Part shown: positions 42,991-47,159 of the stretch, in pieces | How positions within the stretch are numbered: position 1 is the stretch's first letter | Layout of the letters: every line of letters starts with the position of its first letter | From: Hungatella hathewayi WAL-18680 | GTDB lineage: Bacteria > Bacillota > Clostridia > Lachnospirales > Lachnospiraceae | Length of the DNA stretch: 47,159 nucleotides | Direction of reading: 5' to 3' | Assembly: GCF_000235505.1 (NCBI RefSeq) | Contig: NZ_JH379027.1 | Coordinates: forward strand, 2,934,855 to 2,982,013 | Notes under the pieces: model-generated | Database searches by the model: none | What the model was told of the DNA's origin: nothing | What the model saw: only the letters and a program-made list of their open reading frames with translations | Translations under genes and position numbers: made by a program

Positions 42991-43977
42991 TTACAGAAGA
43001 CGCTTTCTCAATTCTTCCCCAGACTCTGCGCTCAGATAGGCCGGAGCGATGTCAAATACCGTTTTGCAGCCCGTCTGTCCCTCCTGGTTCAGGCGATATG
43101 CCGCCCTGGCGTACGCCACAATCACGGAAGCGGTAAATTCCGGGTTGGAATCCAGCTTTAAGCTGTACTCAATCACATGGCTGTTCTCGTCCTCCCAGCC
43201 TGTTTTTCCCGAACGGATGACAACTCCACCGTGAGGAATCCCGGCGTGATCCCGCATTAACTCTTCCTCGCTGATGAAATGCACTGTGGTGTCATAGTCC
43301 GCAAAATAGTTGGGCATCGTCACGATTTCCTTCTCAATCCGCTCTAAATCCGCGCCTTCTTCCGCTACCACAAAGCACTCTCTCGTGTGCTTCTCCCTGG
43401 CTGTCAGTTCCGGATTCTTCCCTGCCCGGACCGCTTCCAGAGCGGATTCCACAGGGATGGTATACTGTCTCGCGTCCTTCACCCCGTCAATTCTTCGGAT
43501 GGCGTCGGAATGTCCCTGGCTCACGCCTTTTCCCCAGAAGGTGGCATCATGGCCGCCCGGCAGAATTGCGCCTGCATACAGCCGGTTTAAGGAAAACATT
43601 CCCGGGTCCCAGCCAACGGAGATAATTCCCACATGACCGTTCTCCTTCGCAGCCCCGTCCACCGCGTCAAAATGCTCCGGGATTCTGGCATGGGTATCAA
43701 AACTGTCCACCACATTAAAATACTTGGCAAGCTCCGGTGTCTGCACCGGCAAGTCCGTAGAACTTCCTCCACAGAGAATCAGCACGTCAATCTCATCCTT
43801 CATGGAAACCGCTTCGTCCGCATGGTACACCTTCACTCCTGGTGTTAAAATTTTCACATTCTCCGGCGCGCGCCTTGTAAACACGGCCTTCAATTCCATA
43901 TCCGGGTTATGTTTGACAGCGCACTCCACGCCTCTGCCCAGATTTCCATATCCCATAATTCCAATTCGTATCCTCAT
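42991..43977 (-). CDS. ddh: meso-Diaminopimelate D-dehydrogenase
   Basis: A 328-residue NADP-linked enzyme that makes meso-diaminopimelate from tetrahydrodipicolinate in one step, for lysine and peptidoglycan. The Rossmann loop GIMGYGNLGRGVE and the family blocks SVGWDPGMFSLNR, FWGKGVSQGHSDAIRRIDGV and GGVVIRSGKTG are present. ATG 43977 is used with AAGG seven bases upstream; TTG 43983 is possible. It has a strong promoter and stands alone. Confidence 0.93.
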   Translation of the reverse strand: MRIRIGIMGYGNLGRGVECAVKHNPDMELKAVFTRRAPENVKILTPGVKVYHADEAVSMKDEIDVLILCGGSSTDLPVQTPELAKYFNVVDSFDTHARIPEHFDAVDGAAKENGHVGIISVGWDPGMFSLNRLYAGAILPGGHDATFWGKGVSQGHSDAIRRIDGVKDARQYTIPVESALEAVRAGKNPELTAREKHTRECFVVAEEGADLERIEKEIVTMPNYFADYDTTVHFISEEELMRDHAGIPHGGVVIRSGKTGWEDENSHVIEYSLKLDSNPEFTASVIVAYARAAYRLNQEGQTGCKTVFDIAPAYLSAESGEELRKRLL

Positions 43978-44026
43978 ATCCAATCCTTCCCTTTCTCAAT
44001 CAACTGCACAACAGGATATCAGAGAT

Positions 44027-44056
44027 AGTATAAAGCAATATCTGGAAAATTGTCAA
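44027..44056 (-). promoter_or_regulatory. Sigma-A promoter of ddh
   Basis: On the minus strand it reads TTGACA, 18 bases, TATACT, about 50 bases upstream of the ddh ATG. Confidence 0.75.
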
Positions 44057-44080
44057 CGAAAATCCTACCTACATGCCTGC

Positions 44081-44962
44081 TCAATGCACTGTCCTCCACA
44101 ACAGCTGGCCGTCTTCAAACAGCGCCTCCAGCTCTCCTTTATCTTTCAGCCACGCAAGATAAGAGCGGACTGTGCTTCCCACAAGGACATACTGCTCGAA
44201 ATTCATGTTCAATCCGTAATCAAGAAACAATCTCCTTAAAATCTGCTCAAAGCACAGCGGCTCCCTGCAGATATCCGTAATCTTTTCCGCGATTTCGTGG
44301 ACCTTGTCGATATTTATCTGGGCCAGCGGTGCGATATGGTCCGTGGCCGGCGCGTGGGCTGGCACAAACATGGCGGCGCTCATCGTCTTTACCCGCTCCA
44401 GCGTCTCAAGATATGCCCCGACATCATAGATAAAACCAATCTGATATTTCTCCAGCGTCTCCCCGCTGGACAGACAGTCCGCCAGATACACCACATCATC
44501 CGCCGTCCGAAATCCCACCATATCAAAGAAATGCCCCGGCAACGGTATCATTTCCATCCCCGCCGGAAGCGTCTCCTTCGTCAGATGCTCCGCCCGGCTC
44601 TCCTGGGCCATCAGAAACTTATGTCTCAAATCCTTCGGCGGAAACCCGCCATACAGAAATGCAGGCTCCAGCACCGGCGAGTTGGTAAAATCACACTCTA
44701 TCCCCGGCGCATATATCCGACACCCCGTCTGCTCCTGAAGATACCGGTTCCCGCCGATATGGTCCGCATTGGAGTGGGTATTGTAAATCGCCGTCAACTG
44801 CCAGTCATTCTTCTCAAGCATCTGCCGCACCTTCCGCCCCGCATCCTTGTCACTTCCGCTGTCAATCAGACAAACTTCTCTATCCCCCACCCTGACAAGC
44901 CCAATCTTCGCCGGACTCTGGATATAATAACTGTTCTCACCAACCTGATTTAATTCATACAT
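44081..44962 (-). CDS. MBL-fold metallohydrolase
   Basis: A 293-residue metallo-beta-lactamase fold protein. The metal motif THSNADHIGGNRYL replaces the usual HxHxDH with HSNADH; further metal residues are in PLPGHFFDMVGF and VYLADCLSSGE. A C-terminal winged-helix-like segment follows. ATG 44962 is preferred, with AAGGAG nine bases upstream; starts further upstream would overlap the PHP gene. Substrate unknown. Confidence 0.85.
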   Translation of the reverse strand: MYELNQVGENSYYIQSPAKIGLVRVGDREVCLIDSGSDKDAGRKVRQMLEKNDWQLTAIYNTHSNADHIGGNRYLQEQTGCRIYAPGIECDFTNSPVLEPAFLYGGFPPKDLRHKFLMAQESRAEHLTKETLPAGMEMIPLPGHFFDMVGFRTADDVVYLADCLSSGETLEKYQIGFIYDVGAYLETLERVKTMSAAMFVPAHAPATDHIAPLAQINIDKVHEIAEKITDICREPLCFEQILRRLFLDYGLNMNFEQYVLVGSTVRSYLAWLKDKGELEALFEDGQLLWRTVH

Positions 44963-44994
44963 GGCTCCGCGCTCCTTTTCCACCCGCATAATCT

Positions 44995-45879
44995 CTATCC
45001 TCTGAAATTGTCCAGATATTCCCAAATTTCCGCTTCATCAACTTTTGTCATCCCGTTGGTATCTCCCAGCCGGACCGCCGGCTTATTCCTACCGTGGAAA
45101 TCACTTCCGGCGGTTTTTAAAACTCCATACCGGTCCGCCAATTCCCGGTAATAACGGATATCCTCATCCCTGTGATAACTGCTGAACACCTCTATCCCGC
45201 TGGCTCCCAGCTCCAGTATGGAGGAAATCATCTGCTCCCGTCTCCCTACCGTCACCGCCGGATGGGCAATGACGGAAAAACCTCCGGTATCCCGGATAAG
45301 GGTAACCGCCTCCTTCACCTCCATATAGCGGACTGGCAGAAAAGCAGGTTTTCCCTGAGAACAGAAATCCCAGAAAAAATTGACATTTGGGTTATCTCCC
45401 CGCGCTCCGCCCTTTCGATATGGCTCTAATATAGGATTCCCCATATTTCTCTCATCCGCCAGCGCCGCTTCCGCAATCATCTCCCCCACTACAATTCCAT
45501 CATGGGCCAGAGCCAGCACCTTTTCCTCATCAAAACAGATTCCCAGTCCACTCAGAATGTTCATCCGCTCTCTGGACGACGCCCGCTTCTGCTCCAGAAT
45601 CTCTTCTTCCACTTCCAAATACCGTTTATCCGTGACATCAATGCCGTATCCCAATAAATGCAAATCCAGTCCGTCGCAGGTGCAGTCCAGCTCCACCCCC
45701 GGAAGCACGGTTATCCCACACTCCCTGGCCTTCTCCATAAACGGCAAAATCCCCCGCACGGAATTGTGGTCTGTTAAGGAAACCAGTTTCATGCCATGTT
45801 CCCTGCAAAGCTCTGCCAGCCTTTCCGGAGAAAATTCGCCGTCCAGACTGATATTGGAATGCATATGCAAATCTAACAT
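44995..45879 (-). CDS. PHP domain phosphoesterase
   Basis: A protein of 294 residues with PHP metal motifs: LDLHMHSNISLDG (start), LTDHNSVRG, GVELD, VIAHPAV and AGSDFHGRNKP. This layout fits the YciV/TrpH-like group, which removes phosphates from nucleotides. ATG 45879 has GGAGG seven bases upstream. It is followed by the MBL gene. Confidence 0.88.
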   Translation of the reverse strand: MLDLHMHSNISLDGEFSPERLAELCREHGMKLVSLTDHNSVRGILPFMEKARECGITVLPGVELDCTCDGLDLHLLGYGIDVTDKRYLEVEEEILEQKRASSRERMNILSGLGICFDEEKVLALAHDGIVVGEMIAEAALADERNMGNPILEPYRKGGARGDNPNVNFFWDFCSQGKPAFLPVRYMEVKEAVTLIRDTGGFSVIAHPAVTVGRREQMISSILELGASGIEVFSSYHRDEDIRYYRELADRYGVLKTAGSDFHGRNKPAVRLGDTNGMTKVDEAEIWEYLDNFRG

Positions 45880-45911
45880 GTCTATCCCTCCCATGTTCTA
45901 ACGGTTCTCTG

Positions 45912-46649
45912 TCATCTATCCTCTGCCGCCTGGTCTCCAAACAGCCACCACGTCTTCTCAGAAGAACATACCATCCCCAGCCGCTCCTGAAGTCTGGCGG
46001 AGGTCTCGTTGCCTTCGAACACTTGGCAGAAGGGGCGCCGGCCCTGGGAGAGCGTCCGGCGGATGAGGAAGGCTTCCAGGATTTTTCCGCAGCCCTTGTT
46101 CCGGTACTGTGGAAGGACCTCCAGAAGGCCCATACTGCCTTCCAGATGCTGTCCGATAAATCCGGCCAGCTCTCCCTGCTCGAAGATGCCCCAGAGCTGC
46201 TTTCTCTCTATCAATTCGCCGATATACTCCGGATCGTCCATAGCATCGTAATTTCGGTCCACGATATCCCGGTATTTGGCTCCCAGCAGCTGGACCTGCT
46301 CCAGCCGGCGGCTGTCAATCCCGGTATGTTTCATCTCCGCCTCCCCGAAGGTATCGGCGGGATACACATACTGGTGACAGGGATGATATTCTGGGAAATG
46401 ATGACGCTGCTGCAGCATCTTCGCCGTCCGCTCCTGGTGCACTGCAAACGCCGTCGCCTGATACTTCCCAAGGATGGCCAGACATTTCTCCACATCCTCC
46501 ATAGACGCAAAATAAATTCCGCTGAGCGTCTCCCGAAAAATGACGCCGTCCTCCCCCTCATAAATCACCTCTCCCGTTCCTCTGGAAAGCGGGTCCAGCA
46601 TATCCGCATGGGAGACAGCATCCCTTTTTAAATACTCAAACACCGCCAT
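45912..46649 (-). CDS. GNAT family N-acetyltransferase
   Basis: A protein of about 245 residues with a C-terminal GNAT domain: GIFEQGELAGFIGQHLEGSMGLLEVLPQYRNKGCGKILEAFLI is the acetyl-CoA core (about residues 153-195), followed by CQVFEGNETSARLQERLGM. The N-terminal 110 residues form a separate region with HHFPEYHPCHQYVYP. The ATG at 46649 is preferred; an upstream TTG at 46682 has no good site. The substrate is unknown. Confidence 0.8.
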   Translation of the reverse strand: MAVFEYLKRDAVSHADMLDPLSRGTGEVIYEGEDGVIFRETLSGIYFASMEDVEKCLAILGKYQATAFAVHQERTAKMLQQRHHFPEYHPCHQYVYPADTFGEAEMKHTGIDSRRLEQVQLLGAKYRDIVDRNYDAMDDPEYIGELIERKQLWGIFEQGELAGFIGQHLEGSMGLLEVLPQYRNKGCGKILEAFLIRRTLSQGRRPFCQVFEGNETSARLQERLGMVCSSEKTWWLFGDQAAEDR

Positions 46650-46687
46650 GCCCTCTCTTTCTATCCTGTCATTTATCCTCAAAACAT

Positions 46688-47159
46688 TTACCGAATCTTC
46701 TTAATCCCCGGGAAATACTTAATCAGAACCTTAGCCAGTATCTCCTCTTTCGGCACATATGGGTCGCTCCATCGTCTGGCATCCGCGGAGTGGTTCCGGT
46801 TGTCGCCCAGCATCAGATAGCAGCCCTCCGGTATCTCAAAGTGGTAATCATCCGACTCCATAGGCTCCGGAAGATACGGCTCCTCAAGCGGCGTCTCCGA
46901 CCCGTTGATATAAACGTGATTGTCCCGGATATCCACCGTCTCCCCCGGCAGGCCGATGATTCTCTTGACCAGTCTGGTCTTGTCCTTCCCCGGCTCCGAC
47001 TTGTGCTTGAAAATGACAATGTCCCCCCGCTCCGGCTCACTGCCAAAACGGTATGCCAGCCTGGACCCCACAATGCGGTCTCCGGTCATAATCGTCTGCT
47101 CCATGGAGCCGCTTGGCACCTCGCTGTTGGCTATAATACAGGAATTCAGGAAAAATGCA
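46688..47159 (-). CDS. lepB: Signal peptidase I (N-terminus off the right edge)
   Basis: The catalytic part of a type I signal peptidase, which removes signal peptides outside the membrane. The nucleophile is the Ser of VPSGSMEQT; the general base Lys is in KTRLVKRIIGLPGE; the late box is LMLGDNRNHSADARRW. The frame stays open through ANSEVPSGSM to the window edge, with FFLNSCIIANS as the end of a membrane segment, so the gene continues beyond the window and no start is present here. Confidence 0.93.
   Translation of the reverse strand, partial: AFFLNSCIIANSEVPSGSMEQTIMTGDRIVGSRLAYRFGSEPERGDIVIFKHKSEPGKDKTRLVKRIIGLPGETVDIRDNHVYINGSETPLEEPYLPEPMESDDYHFEIPEGCYLMLGDNRNHSADARRWSDPYVPKEEILAKVLIKYFPGIKKIR

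Noticed and set aside
1-47159. tRNA, rRNA, insertion sequences, prophage or attachment sites
   Set aside because: I looked in the intergenic gaps and along both strands and found no cloverleaf, rRNA motif, transposase, integrase or terminal repeat that I could support.

Overview
The window looks like a chromosomal segment from a spore-forming, gut-type Clostridia, most likely Lachnospiraceae. The evidence is a full-length spoIVA, a long divergent ribose-phosphate pyrophosphokinase of the kind seen in that family, DUF6440 and DUF3781 proteins, strong AGGAGG ribosome binding sites and moderately high GC. I count 50 genes. All but prs lie on the minus strand, so the text below follows transcription from high to low coordinates within each block. 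I saw no tRNA, rRNA, insertion sequence, prophage or CRISPR array. No stretch longer than about 300 bases lacks a gene; the longest gap (38133-38426) holds a promoter and leader.

Left part (1-18600). A MarR regulator and an LprI-like surface protein precede an operon of M20 amidohydrolase, GltS-like transporter and MalY/PatB C-S lyase. The promoter of that operon carries three perfect TTTAG-N3-CTAAA operators. Then come RNase HI, a beta-CASP metallo-beta-lactamase RNA nuclease and spoIVA with a sigma-E-like promoter. A complete branched-chain amino acid ABC system (livK-livH-livM-livG-livF) follows. The housekeeping block after it is radical SAM DUF512, der, plsY and gpsA. The 1 kb malY gene runs off the left edge and appears frameshifted there.

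Middle (18600-28100). prs is the only plus-strand gene and has its own promoter and terminator. A five-gene minus-strand operon encodes unrecognised or poorly known envelope proteins: a SIMPL lipoprotein, two anchored extracellular proteins, a small membrane protein and a lipoprotein. Next is an operon led by a membrane-anchored MerR regulator, with a textbook 19-bp-spacer MerR promoter. It encodes two GNAT acetyltransferases, a lipoprotein broken by a homopolymer frameshift and a small P-loop kinase.

The region of greatest interest is 28160-38370. One apparent operon runs from an enolase-fold protein that has lost several enolase catalytic and phosphate-binding residues, through a second complete Liv-type ABC importer, a LarA-like (DUF2088) protein and a MOFRL-type glycerate kinase, to a SorC-type regulator. 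An alpha/beta hydrolase follows. I read this as an undescribed uptake and catabolic route for a hydroxy acid; the substrate is unknown.

Right part (38400-47159). This holds small hypothetical proteins, a Fic protein with a 12-bp tandem repeat, an aspartate/glutamate racemase family protein, and a glycosyltransferase 2 fused to a MarR-like DNA-binding domain. It also holds a PH/GRAM-like protein, diaminopimelate dehydrogenase, an MBL hydrolase, a PHP phosphoesterase, a GNAT protein and the C-terminal part of signal peptidase I, which runs off the right edge.
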